From positions 10,526,501 through 10,590,500 of the forward strand of contig OW051470.1 of assembly GCA_932521025.1 (NCBI GenBank): 64,000 nt of DNA, read 5' to 3'. Positions 1 to 12,879 of the stretch are shown here, in pieces. The DNA comes from Oscheius onirici. Taxonomy: Eukaryota > Nematoda > Chromadorea > Rhabditida > Rhabditidae. The translations under genes were made by a program, and so were the position numbers. The notes under the pieces are model-generated. The model was not told the DNA's origin and made no database searches. It saw nothing but the letters and a program-made list of their open reading frames with translations. How positions within the stretch are numbered: position 1 is the first letter of the stretch; each line of letters begins with the position of its first letter.

Positions 1-1845
1 TGGCCATTCTATGGTAGTTACTTTCAGCCAGGCTATTCTACGGTAGTTACTTTCAGCCTGGCCATTCTATGGTAATTACTTTCAGCCTGGCCATTCTATG
101 ATAGTTACTTTCAGCCTGGCCATTCTATGGTAGTTACTTTCAGCCAGGCTATTTTATGGTAGTTACTTTCAGCCTGGCCATCCTATGGTAGTTACTTTCA
201 GCCTGGCCATTCTATGGTAGTTACTTTCAGCCAGGCTATTCTATGGTAGTTACTTTCAGCCTGGCCATTCTATGGTAGTTACTTTCAGCCTGGCCATTCT
301 ATGGTAGTTACTTTCAGCCTGGCCATTCTATGGTAGTTACTTTCAGCCTGGCCATTCTATGGTAGTTACTTTCAGCCTGGCCATCCTATGGTAGTTACTT
401 TCAGCCTGGCCAATCTATGGTAGTTACTTTCAGCCAGGCTATTCTATGGTAGTTACTTTCAGCCTGGCCATTCTATGGTAGTTACTTTCAGCCTGGCCAT
501 TCTATGGTAGTTACTTTCAGCCAGGCTATTTTATGGTAGTTACTTTCAGCCTGGCCATCCTATGGTAGTTACTTTCAGCCTGGCCATTCTATGGTAGTTA
601 CTTTCAGCCAGGCTATTCTATGGTAGTTACTTTCAGCCTGGCCATTCTATGGTAGTTACTTTCAGCCTGGCCATTCTATGATAGTTACTTTCAGCTTGGC
701 CATTCTATGGTAGTTACTTTCAGCCTGGCCATTCTATGGTAGTTACTTTCAGCCTGGCCATTCTATGGTAGTTACTTTCAGCCAGGCTATTCTATGGTAG
801 TTACTTTCAGCCTGGCCATTCTATGGTAGTTACTTTGAGCCTGGCCATTCTATGGTAGTTACTTTCAGCCTGGCCATTCTATGGTAGTTACTATCAGCCA
901 GGCTATTTTATGGTAGTTACTTTCAGCCTGGCCATCCTATGGTAGTTACTTTCAGCCTGGCCAATCTATGGTAGTTACTTTCAGCCAGGCTATTCTATGG
1001 TAGTTACTTTCAGCCTGGCCATTCTATGGTAGTTACTTTCAGCCTGGCCATTCTATGGTAGTTACTTTCAGCCAGGCTATTTTATGGTAGTTACTTTCAG
1101 CCAGGCTATTCTATGGTAGTTACTTTCAGCCAGGCTATTCTATGGTAGTTACTTTCAGCCAGGCTATTCTATGGTAGTTACTTTCAGCCAGGCTATTCTA
1201 TGGTAGTTACTTTCAGCCAGGCCATTCTATGGTAATTACTTTCAGCCAGGCCATTCTATGGTAGTTACTTTCAGCCAGGCCATTCTATGGTAGTTACAAT
1301 CAGCCAGGCCATTCTATGGTAATTACTTTCAGCCAGGCCATTCTATGGTAGTTACTTTCAGCCTGGCCATTCTATGGTAGTTACTATCAGCCAGGCTATT
1401 CTATGGTAGTTACTTTCAGCCTGGCCATTCTATGGTAGTTACTTTCAGCCTGGCCATTCTATGGTAGTTACTTTCAGCCTGGCTATTCTATGGTAGTTAC
1501 TTTCAGCCAGGCTTTTCTGTGGTAGTTACTTTCAGCCAGGCCATTCTATGGTAGTTACAATCAGCCAGGCCATTCTATGGTAATTACTTTCAGCCAGGCT
1601 TTTCTGTGGTAGTTACTTTCAGCCAGGCCATTCTATGGTAGTTACAATCAGCCAGGCCATTCTATGGTAATTACTTTCAGCCAGGCTATTCTATGGTAGT
1701 TACTTTCAGCCAGGCCATTCTATGGTAGTTACAATCAGCCAGGCCATTCTATGGTAATTACTTTCAGCCAGGCCATTCTATGGTAGTTACTTTCAGCCAG
1801 GCCATTCTATGGTAGTTACTATCAGCCAGGCTATTCTATGGTAGT
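1..1845 (+). repeat. Segmental duplication, copy 1 (offset 5,655 bp)
   Basis: Unit-by-unit order matches 5656-7500 at an offset of exactly 195 units (5,655 bp). Diagnostic matches are a rare CpG unit CTACGG (41 and 5696), ATGATAG followed by CAGCTTGG (from about 689 and 6344), and the doubled cassette (1509 and 7164). Few single-base differences were seen: TTTGAGC near 837 and, in the other copy, TAAGG near 5724. The match ends near 1,845, where copy 1 continues AGGCT and copy 2 continues TGGCC. The left end runs off the window. Confidence 0.85.
1509..1682 (+). repeat. Doubled 3-unit cassette (zone-1 order)
   Basis: Two tandem 87-bp cassettes, each of three units: AGGCTTTTCTGTGG, then an AGGCC unit with TTACAATC, then an AGGCC unit with GGTAATT. 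The same doubled cassette is found at 7164-7337, 13776-13949, 24245-24418 and 27522-27695. Single copies start at 23926, 24796, 25115, 34888, 35439 and 36222. It is the clearest landmark for aligning blocks, and its order distinguishes zone 1 from zone 2. No function is inferred. Confidence 0.85.
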
Positions 1846-4800
1846 TACTTTCAGCCAGGCTATTCTATGGTAGTTACTTTCAGCCAGGCTATTCTATGGT
1901 AGTTACTTTCAGCCAGGCTATTCTATGGTAGTTACTTTCAGCCAGGCCATTCTATGGTAATTACTTTCAGCCAGGCCATTCTATGGTAGTTACTTTCAGC
2001 CAGGCCATTCTATGGTAGTTACTTTCAGCCAGGCTATTCTATGGTAGTTATTTTCAGCCAGGCTATTTTATGGTAGTTAGTTTCAGCCTGGCCATCCTAT
2101 GGTAGTTACTTTCAGCCTGGCCATTCTATGGTAGTTACTTTCAGCCAGGCTATTCTATGGTAGTTACTTTCAGCCTGGCCATTCTATGGTAGTTACTTTC
2201 AGCCTGGCCATTCTATGGTAGTTACTTTCAGCCAGGCTATTTTATGGTAGTTACTTTCAGCCAGGCTATTCTATGGTAGTTACTTTCAGCCAGGCTATTC
2301 TATGGTAGTTACTTTCAGCCAGGCTATTCTATGGTAGTTACTTTCAGCCAGGCTATTCTATGGTAGTTACTTTCAGCCAGGCCATTCTATGGTAATTACT
2401 TTCAGCCAGGCCATTCTATGGTAGTTACTTTCAGCCTGGCCATTCTATGGTAGTTATTTTCAGCCAGGCTATTTTATGGTAGTTAGTTTCAGCCTGGCCA
2501 TTCTATGGTAGTTACTTTCAGCCAGGCTATTCTATGGTAGTTACTTTCAGCCTGGCCATTCTATGGTAGTTACTTTCAGCCTGGCCAATCTATGGTAGTT
2601 ACTTTCAGCCTGGCCATTCTATGGTAGTTACTTTCAGCCAGGCTATTCTATGGTAGTTACTTTCAGCCAGGCTATTCTATGGTAGTTATTTTCAGCCAGG
2701 CTATTTTATGGTAGTTAGTTTCAGCCTGGCCATTCTATGGTAGTTACTTTCAGCCAGGCTATTCTATGGTAGTTACTTTCAGCCTGGCCATTCTATGGTA
2801 GTTACTTTCAGCCTGGCCAATCTATGGTAGTTACTTTCAGCCAGGCTATTCTATGGTAGTTACTTTCAGCCTGGCCATTCTATGGTAGTTACTTTCAGCC
2901 TGGCCATTCTATGGTAGTTACTTTCAGCCAGGCTATTTTATGGTAGTTACTTTCAGCCTGGCCATCCTATGGTAGTTACTTTCAGCCTGGCCATTCTATG
3001 GTAGTTACTTTCAGCCAGGCTATTCTATGGTAGTTACTTTCAGCCTGGCCATTCTATGGTAGTTACTTTCAGCCTGGCCATTCTATGATAGTTACTTTCA
3101 GCTTGGCCATTCTATGGTAGTTACTTTCAGCCTGGCCATTCTATGGTAGTTACTTTCAGCCTGGCCATTCTATGGTAGTTACTTTCAGCCTGGCCATTCT
3201 ATGGTAGTTACTTTCAGCCAGGCTATTCTATGGTAGTTACTTTCAGCCTGGCCAATCTATGGTAGTTACTTTCAGCCTGGCCATTCTATGGTAGTTACTT
3301 TCAGCCTGGCCATTCTATGGTAGTTACTTTCAGCCAGGCTATTTTATGGTAGTTACTTTCAGCCTGGCCATCCTATGGTAGTTACTTTCAGCCTGGCCAT
3401 TCTATGGTAGTTACTTTCAGCCAGGCTATTCTATGGTAGTTACTTTCAGCCTGGCCATTCTATGGTAGTTACTTTCAGCCTGGCCATTCTATGGTAGTTA
3501 CTTTCAGCCTGGCCATTCTATGGTAGTTACTTTCAGCCTGGCCATTCGATGGTAGTTACTTTCAGCCTGGCCATCCTATGGTAGTTACTTTCAGCCTGGC
3601 CAATCTATGGTAGTTACTTTCAGCCAGGCTATTCTATGGTAGTTACTTTCAGCCTGGCCATTCTATGGTAGTTACTTTCAGCCTGGCCATTCTATGGTAG
3701 TTACTTTCAGCCAGGCTATTTTATGGTAGTTACTTTCAGCCTGGCCATCCTATGGTAGTTACTTTCAGCCTGGCCATTCTATGGTAGTTACTTTCAGCCA
3801 GGCTATTCTATGGTAGTTACTTTCAGCCTGGCCATTCTATGGTAGTTACTTTCAGCCTGGCCATTCTATGATAGTTACTTTCAGCTTGGCCATTCTATGG
3901 TAGTTACTTTCAGCCTGGCCATTCTATGGTAGTTACTTTCAGCCTGGCCATTCTATGGTAGTTACTTTCAGCCTGGCCATTCTATGGTAGTTACTTTCAG
4001 CCAGGCTATTCTATGGTAGTTACTTTCAGCCTGGCCATTCTATGGTAGTTACTTTCAGCCTGGCCATTCTATGGTAGTTACTTTCAGCCTGGCCATTCTA
4101 TGGTAGTTACTATCAGCCAGGCTATTTTATGGTAGTTACTTTCAGCCTGGCCATTCTATGGTAGTTACTTTCAGCCAGGCTATTTTATGGTAGTTACTTT
4201 CAGCCTGGCCATCCTATGGTAGTTACTTTCAGCCTGGCCATTCTATGGTAGTTACTTTCAGCCAGGCTATTCTATGGTAGTTACTTTCAGCCTGGCCATT
4301 CTATGGTAGTTACTTTCAGCCTGGCCATTCTATGGTAGTTACTTTCAGCCTGGCCATTCTATGGTAGTTACTTTCAGCCAGGCTATTCTATGGTAGTTAC
4401 TTTCAGCCAGGCTATTCTATGGTAGTTATTTTCAGCCAGGCTATTTTATGGTAGTTAGTTTCAGCCTGGCCATTCTATGGTAGTTACTTTCAGCCAGGCT
4501 ATTCTATGGTAGTTACTTTCAGCCTGGCCATCCTATGGTAGTTACTTTCAGCCTGGCCATTCTATGGTAGTTACTTTCAGCCTGGCCATTCTATGGTAGT
4601 TACTTTCAGCCAGGCTATTCTATGGTAGTTACTTTCAGCCAGGCTATTCTATGGTAGTTATTTTCAGCCAGGCTATTTTATGGTAGTTAGTTTCAGCCTG
4701 GCCATTCTATGGTAGTTACTTTCAGCCAGGCTATTCTATGGTAGTTACTTTCAGCCTGGCCATCCTATGGTAGTTACTTTCAGCCTGGCCAATCTATGGT

Positions 4801-5655
4801 AGTTACTTTCAGCCAGGCTATTCTATGGTAGTTACTTTCAGCCTGGCCATTCTATGGTAGTTACTTTCAGCCTGGCCATTCTATGGTAGTTACTTTCAGC
4901 CAGGCTATTTTATGGTAGTTACTTTCAGCCTGGCCATCCTATGGTAGTTACTTTCAGCCTGGCCATTCTATGGTAGTTACTTTCAGCCAGGCTATTTTAT
5001 GGTAGTTACTTTCAGCCTGGCCATCCTATGGTAGTTACTTTCAGCCTGGCCATTCTATGGTAGTTAGTTTCAGCCTGGCCATTCTATGGTAGTTACTTTC
5101 AGCCAGGCTATTCTATGGTAGTTACTTTCAGCCTGGCCATCCTATGGTAGTTACTTTCAGCCTGGCCAATCTATGGTAGTTACTTTCAGCCAGGCTATTC
5201 TATGGTAGTTACTTTCAGCCTGGCCATTCTATGGTAGTTACTTTCAGCCTGGCCATTCTATGGTAGTTACTTTCAGCCAGGCTATTTTATGGTAGTTACT
5301 TTCAGCCTGGCCATCCTATGGTAGTTACTTTCAGCCTGGCCATTCTATGGTAGTTACTTTCAGCCAGGCTATTTTATGGTAGTTACTTTCAGCCTGGTCA
5401 TCCTATGGTAGTTACTTTCAGCCTGGCCATTCTATGGTAGTTACTTTCAGCCTGGCCATTCTATGGTAGTTACTTTCAGCCTGGCCAATCTATGGTAGTT
5501 ACTTTCAGCCAGGCTATTCTATGGTAGTTACTTTCAGCCTGGCCATTCTATGGTAGTTACTTTCAGCCTGGCCATTCTATGGTAGTTACTTTCAGCCAGG
5601 CTATTTTATGGTAGTTACTTTCAGCCTGGCCATCCTATGGTAGTTACTTTCAGCC

Positions 5656-7500
5656 TGGCCATTCTATGGTAGTTACTTTCAGCCAGGCTATTCTACGGTA
5701 GTTATTTTCAGCCTGGCCATTCTAAGGTAATTACTTTCAGCCTGGCCATTCTATGATAGTTACTTTCAGCCTGGCCATTCTATGGTAGTTACTTTCAGCC
5801 AGGCTATTTTATGGTAGTTACTTTCAGCCTGGCCATCCTATGGTAGTTACTTTCAGCCTGGCCATTCTATGGTAGTTACTTTCAGCCAGGCTATTCTATG
5901 GTAGTTACTTTCAGCCTGGCCATTCTATGGTAGTTACTTTCAGCCTGGCCATTCTATGGTAGTTACTTTCAGCCTGGCCATTCTATGGTAGTTACTTTCA
6001 GCCTGGCCATTCTATGGTAGTTACTTTCAGCCTGGCCATCCTATGGTAGTTACTTTCAGCCTGGCCAATCTATGGTAGTTACTTTCAGCCAGGCTATTCT
6101 ATGGTAGTTACTTTCAGCCTGGCCATTCTATGGTAGTTACTTTCAGCCTGGCCATTCTATGGTAGTTACTTTCAGCCAGGCTATTTTATGGTAGTTACTT
6201 TCAGCCTGGCCATCCTATGGTAGTTACTTTCAGCCTGGCCATTCTATGGTAGTTACTTTCAGCCAGGCTATTCTATGGTAGTTACTTTCAGCCTGGCCAT
6301 TCTATGGTAGTTACTTTCAGCCTGGCCATTCTATGATAGTTACTTTCAGCTTGGCCATTCTATGGTAGTTACTTTCAGCCTGGCCATTCTATGGTAGTTA
6401 CTTTCAGCCTGGCCATTCTATGGTAGTTACTTTCAGCCAGGCTATTCTATGGTAGTTACTTTCAGCCTGGCCATTCTATGGTAGTTACTTTCAGCCTGGC
6501 CATTCTATGGTAGTTACTTTCAGCCTGGCCATTCTATGGTAGTTACTATCAGCCAGGCTATTTTATGGTAGTTACTTTCAGCCTGGCCATCCTATGGTAG
6601 TTACTTTCAGCCTGGCCAATCTATGGTAGTTACTTTCAGCCAGGCTATTCTATGGTAGTTACTTTCAGCCTGGCCATTCTATGGTAGTTACTTTCAGCCT
6701 GGCCATTCTATGGTAGTTACTTTCAGCCAGGCTATTTTATGGTAGTTACTTTCAGCCAGGCTATTCTATGGTAGTTACTTTCAGCCAGGCTATTCTATGG
6801 TAGTTACTTTCAGCCAGGCTATTCTATGGTAGTTACTTTCAGCCAGGCTATTCTATGGTAGTTACTTTCAGCCAGGCCATTCTATGGTAATTACTTTCAG
6901 CCAGGCCATTCTATGGTAGTTACTTTCAGCCAGGCCATTCTATGGTAGTTACAATCAGCCAGGCCATTCTATGGTAATTACTTTCAGCCAGGCCATTCTA
7001 TGGTAGTTACTTTCAGCCTGGCCATTCTATGGTAGTTACTATCAGCCAGGCTATTCTATGGTAGTTACTTTCAGCCTGGCCATTCTATGGTAGTTACTTT
7101 CAGCCTGGCCATTCTATGGTAGTTACTTTCAGCCTGGCTATTCTATGGTAGTTACTTTCAGCCAGGCTTTTCTGTGGTAGTTACTTTCAGCCAGGCCATT
7201 CTATGGTAGTTACAATCAGCCAGGCCATTCTATGGTAATTACTTTCAGCCAGGCTTTTCTGTGGTAGTTACTTTCAGCCAGGCCATTCTATGGTAGTTAC
7301 AATCAGCCAGGCCATTCTATGGTAATTACTTTCAGCCAGGCTATTCTATGGTAGTTACTTTCAGCCAGGCCATTCTATGGTAGTTACAATCAGCCAGGCC
7401 ATTCTATGGTAATTACTTTCAGCCAGGCCATTCTATGGTAGTTACTTTCAGCCAGGCCATTCTATGGTAGTTACTATCAGCCAGGCTATTCTATGGTAGT
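5656..7500 (+). repeat. Segmental duplication, copy 2 (offset 5,655 bp)
   Basis: Second copy of the 1-1845 segment in the same orientation and register. Its 3' part also belongs to the 6268-9930 segment that recurs 6,612 bp further on, so duplicated blocks overlap. This is expected from repeated rounds of unequal exchange rather than one event. Confidence 0.85.
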
Positions 7501-9930
7501 TACTTTCAGCCTGGCCATTCTATGGTAGTTACTTTCAGCCTGGCCATTCTATGGTAGTTACTTTCAGCCTGGCCAATCTATGGTAGTTACTTTCAGCCAG
7601 GCTATTCTATGGTAGTTACTTTCAGCCTGGCCATTCTATGGTAGTTACTTTCAGCCTGGCCATTCTATGGTAGTTACTTTCAGCCAGGCTATTTTATGGT
7701 AGTTACTTTCAGCCTGGCCATCCTATGGTAGTTACTTTCAGCCTGGCCATTCTATGGTAGTTACTTTCAGCCAGGCTATTCTACGGTAGTTACTTTCAGC
7801 CTGGCCATTCTATGGTAATTACTTTCAGCCTGGCCATTCTATGATAGTTACTTTCAGCCAGGCTATTCTATGGTAGTTACTTTCAGCCAGGCTATTTTAT
7901 GGTAGTTACTTTCAGCCTGGCCATCCTATGGTAGTTACTTTCAGCCTGGCCATTCTATGGTAGTTACTTTCAGCCAGGCTATTCTATGGTAGTTACTTTC
8001 AGCCTGGCCATTCTATGGTAGTTACTTTCAGCCTGGCCATTCTATGGTAGTTACTTTCAGCCTGGCCATTCTATGGTAGTTACTTTCAGCCTGGCCATTC
8101 TATGGTAGTTACTTTCAGCCTGGCCATCCTATGGTAGTTACTTTCAGCCTGGCCAATCTATGGTAGTTACTTTCAGCCAGGCTATTCTATGGTAGTTACT
8201 TTCAGCCTGGCCATTCTATGGTAGTTACTTTCAGCCTGGCCATTCTATGGTAGTTACTTTCAGCCAGGCTATTTTATGGTAGTTACTTTCAGCCTGGCCA
8301 TCCTATGGTAGTTACTTTCAGCCTGGCCATTCTATGGTAGTTACTTTCAGCCAGGCTATTCTATGGTAGTTACTTTCAGCCTGGCCATTCTATGGTAGTT
8401 ACTTTCAGCCTGGCCATTCTATGGTAGTTACTTTCAGCCTGGCCATTCTATGGTAGTTACTTTCAGCCTGGCCATTCTATGGTAGTTACTTTCAGCCAGG
8501 CTATTCTATGGTAGTTACTTTCAGCCTGGCCATTCTATGGTAGTTACTTTCAGCTTGGCCATTCTATGGTAGTTACTTTCAGCCTGGCCATTCTATGGTA
8601 GTTACTTTCAGCCTGGCCATTCTATGGTAGTTACTTTCAGCCAGGCTATTCTATGGTAGTTACTTTCAGCCTGGCCATTCTATGGTAGTTACTTTCAGCC
8701 TGGCCATTCTATGGTAGTTACTATCAGCCAGGCTATTTTATGGTAGTTACTTTCAGCCTGGCCATCCTATGGTAGTTACTTTCAGCCTGGCCAATCTATG
8801 GTAGTTACTTTCAGCCAGGCTATTCTATGGTAGTTACTTTCAGCCTGGCCATTCTATGGTAGTTACTTTCAGCCTGGCCATTCTATGGTAGTTACTTTCA
8901 GCCAGGCTATTTTATGGTAGTTACTTTCAGCCTGGCCATCCTATGGTAGTTACTTTCAGCCTGGCCATTCTATGGTAGTTACTTTCAGCCAGGCTATTCT
9001 ATGGTAGTTACTTTCAGCCTGGCCATTCTATGGTAATTACTTTCAGCCTGGCCATTCTATGATAGTTACTTTCAGCTTGGCCATTCTATGGTAGTTACTT
9101 TCAGCCAGGCCATTCTATGGTAGTTACAATCAGCCAGGCCATTCTATGGTAATTACTTTCAGCCAGGCTATTCTATGGTAGTTACTTTCAGCCAGGCTAT
9201 TCTATGGTAGTTACTTTCAGCCAGGCCATTCTATGGTAGTTACTATCAGCCAGGCTATTTTATGGTAGTTACTTTCAGCCTGGCCATCCTATGGTAGTTA
9301 CTTTCAGCCTGGCCAATCTATGGTAGTTACTTTCAGCCAGGCTATTCTATGGTAGTTACTTTCAGCCTGGCCATTCTATGGTAGTTACTTTCAGCCTGGC
9401 CATTCTATGGTAGTTACTTTCAGCCAGGCTATTTTATGGTAGTTACTTTCAGCCTGGCCATCCTATGGTAGTTACTTTCAGCCTGGCCATTCTATGGTAG
9501 TTACTTTCAGCCAGGCTATTCTATGGTAGTTACTTTCAGCCTGGCCATTCTATGGTAATTACTTTCAGCCTGGCCATTCTATGATAGTTACTTTCAGCTT
9601 GGCCATCCTATGGTAGTTACTTTCAGCCTGGCCATTCTATGGTAGTTACTTTCAGCCAGGCTATTCTATGGTAGTTACTTTCAGCCTGGCCATTCTATGG
9701 TAATTACTTTCAGCCAGGCTATTCTATGGTAGTTACTTTCAGCCTGGCCATTCTATGGTAGTTACTTTCAGCCAGGCTATTCTATGGTAGTTACTTTCAG
9801 CCAGGCTATTCTATGGTAGTTACTTTCAGCCAGGCTATTCTATGGTAGTTACTTTCAGCCTGGCCATTCTATGGTAGTTATTTTCAGCCAGGCTATTCTA
9901 TGGTAGTTACTTTCAGCCTGGCCATTCTAT
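6268..9930 (+). repeat. Segmental duplication of ~3.66 kb, copy 1 (offset 6,612 bp)
   Basis: Matches about 12880-16542 at an offset of exactly 228 units. Checked landmarks are ATGATAG (6331/12943), doubled cassette (7164/13776), CTACGG (7784/14396), ACAATC unit (about 9126/15738), CAGCTTGGCCATCC (about 9597/16209) and GGTAATT (about 9701/16313). The order diverges after about 9,930, where copy 1 continues with TGGCC, TGGCC, AGGCC and copy 2 with TGGCC then a run of AGGCT. Confidence 0.85.
7164..7337 (+). repeat. Doubled 3-unit cassette
   Basis: Same doubled 87-bp cassette as at 1509-1682, exactly 5,655 bp downstream and in the same register. Confidence 0.85.
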
Positions 9931-10469
9931 GGTAGTTACTTTCAGCCTGGCCATTCTATGGTAGTTACTTTCAGCCAGGCCATTCTATGGTAGTTACTTT
10001 CAGCCAGGCTATTCTATGGTAGTTACTTTCAGCCAGGCTATTCTATGGTAGTTACTTTCAGCCTGGCCATTCTATGGTAGTTATTTTCAGCCAGGCTATT
10101 CTATGGTAGTTACTTTCAGCCTGGCCATCCTATGGTAGTTACTTTCAGCCTGGCCAATGTATGGTAGTTACTTTCAGCCAGGCTTTTCTATGGTAGTTAC
10201 TTTCAGCCTGGCCATTCTATGGTAGTTACTTTCAGCCTGGCCATTCTATGGTAGTTACTTTCAGCCAGGCCATTCTATGGTAGTTACTTTCAGCCAGGCT
10301 ATTCTATGGTAGTTACTTTCAGCCAGGCTATTCTATGGTAGTTACTTTCAGCCTGGCCATTCTATGGTAGTTATTTTCAGCCAGGCTATTCTATGGTAGT
10401 TACTTTCAGCCTGGCCATTCTATGGTAGTTACTTTCAGCCAGGCTATTCTATGGTAGTTACTTTCAGCC

Positions 10470-12760
10470 AGGCTATTCTATGGTAGTTACTTTCAGCCAG
10501 GCTATTCTATGGTAGTTACTTTCAGCCTGGCCATCCTATGGTAGTTACTTTCAGCCTGGCCATTCTATGGTAGTTACTATCAGCCAGGCTATTTTATGGT
10601 AGTTACTTTCAGCCTGGCCATCCTATGGTAGTTACTTTCAGCCTGGCCAATGTATGGTAGTTACTTTCAGCCAGGCTTTTCTATGGTAGTTACTTTCAGC
10701 CTGGCCATTCTATGGTAGTTACTTTCAGCCTGGCCATTCTATGGTAGTTACTTTCAGCCAGGCCATTCTATGGTAGTTACTTTCATCCAGGCCATTCTAT
10801 GGTAGTTACTTTCAGCCAGGCTATTCTATGGTAGTTACTTTCAGCCTGGCCATTCTATGGTAGTTATTTTCAGCCAGGCTATTCTATGGTAGTTACTTTC
10901 AGCCTGGCCATTCTATGGTAGTTACTTTCAGCCTGGCCATTCTATGGTAGTTACTTTCAGCCTGGCCATTCTATGGTAGTTACTATCAGCCAGGCTATTT
11001 TATGGTAGTTACTTTCAGCCTGGCCATCCTATGGTAGTTACTTTCAGCCTGGCCATTCTATGGTAGTTACTTTCAGCCTGGCCATTCTATGGTAGTTACT
11101 TTCAGCCTGGCCATTCTATGGTAGTTACTTTCAGCCTGGCCATCCTATGGTAGTTACTTTCAGCCTGGCCAATCTATGGTAGTTACTTTCAGCCAGGCTA
11201 TTCTATGGTAGTTACTTTCAGCCTGGCCATTCTATGGTAGTTACTTTCAGCCTGGCCATTCTATGGTAGTTACTTTCAGCCAGGCTATTTTATGGTAGTT
11301 ACTTTCAGCCTGGCCATCCTATGGTAGTTACTTTCAGCCTGGCCATTCTATGGTAGTTACTTTCAGCCAGGCTATTCTATGGTAGTTACTTTCAGCCTGG
11401 CCATTCTATGGTAGTTACTTTCAGCCTGGCCATTCTATGGTAGTTACTTTCAGCCTGGCCATTCTATGGTAGTTACTTTCAGCCTGGCCATTCTATGGTA
11501 GTTACTTTCAGCCAGGCTATTCTATGGTAGTTACTTTCAGCCTGGCCATTCTATGGTAGTTACTTTCAGCTTGGCCATTCTATGGTAGTTACTTTCAGCC
11601 TGGCCATTCTATGGTAGTTACTTTCAGCCTGGCCATTCTATGGTAGTTACTTTCAGCCAGGCTATTCTATGGTAGTTACTTTCAGCCTGGCCATTCTATG
11701 GTAGTTACTTTCAGCCTGGCCATTCTATGGTAGTTACTATCAGCCAGGCTATTTTATGGTAGTTACTTTCAGCCTGGCCATCCTATGGTAGTTACTTTCA
11801 GCCTGGCCATTCTATGGTAGTTACTTTCAGCCAGGCTATTCTATGGTAGTTACTTTCAGCCAGGCTATTCTATGGTAGTTACTTTCAGCCAGGCTATTCT
11901 ATGGTAGTTACTTTCAGCCTGGCCATCCTATGGTAGTTACTTTCAGCCTGGCCATTCTATGGTAGTTACTATCAGCCAGGCTATTTTATGGTAGTTACTT
12001 TCAGCCAGGCTATTCTATGGTAGTTACTTTCAGCCTGGCCATTCTATGGTAGTTACTTTCAGCCTGGCCATCCTATGGTAGTTACTTTCAGCCTGGCCAT
12101 TCTATGGTAGTTACTATCAGCCAGGCTATTTTATGGTAGTTACTTTCAGCCTGGCCATCCTATGGTAGTTACTTTCAGCCTGGCCAATGTATGGTAGTTA
12201 CTTTCAGCCAGGCTTTTCTATGGTAGTTACTTTCAGCCTGGCCATTCTATGGTAGTTACTTTCAGCCTGGCCATTCTATGGTAGTTACTATCAGCCAGGC
12301 TATTTTATGGTAGTTACTTTCAGCCTGGCCATCCTATGGTAGTTACTTTCAGCCTGGCCAATGTATGGTAGTTACTTTCAGCCAGGCTTTTCTATGGTAG
12401 TTACTTTCAGCCTGGCCATTCTATGGTAGTTACTTTCAGCCTGGCCATTCTATGGTAGTTACTTTCAGCCTGGCCATTCTATGGTAGTTACTTTCAGCCA
12501 GGCCATTCTATGGTAGTTACTTTCATCCAGGCCATTCTATGGTAGTTACTTTCAGCCAGGCTATTCTATGGTAGTTACTTTCAGCCTGGCCATTCTATGG
12601 TAGTTATTTTCAGCCAGGCTATTCTATGGTAGTTACTTTCAGCCTGGCCATTCTATGGTAGTTACTTTCAGCCTGGCCATTCTATGGTAGTTACTTTCAG
12701 CCTGGCCATTCTATGGTAGTTACTATCAGCCAGGCTATTTTATGGTAGTTACTTTCAGCC
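10470..12760 (+). repeat. Segmental duplication of ~2.3 kb, copy 1 (offset 7,018 bp)
   Basis: Matches about 17488-19778 at 242 units. Landmarks are the rare TTTCATCC units (10784/17802 and 12524/19542) and a TGGCCAATCT unit (11171/18189). Inside the segment the two TTTCATCC units are 1,740 bp (60 units) apart in both copies. The variant TTTCATCC (G to T at unit position 27) appears only between about 10.7 and 20.1 kb, which shows how local the amplification was. Confidence 0.85.
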
Positions 12761-12879
12761 TGGCCAATGTATGGTAGTTACTTTCAGCCAGGCTTTTCTA
12801 TGGTAGTTACTTTCAGCCTGGCCATTCTATGGTAGTTACTTTCAGCCTGGCCATTCTATGGTAGTTACTTTCAGCCAGG

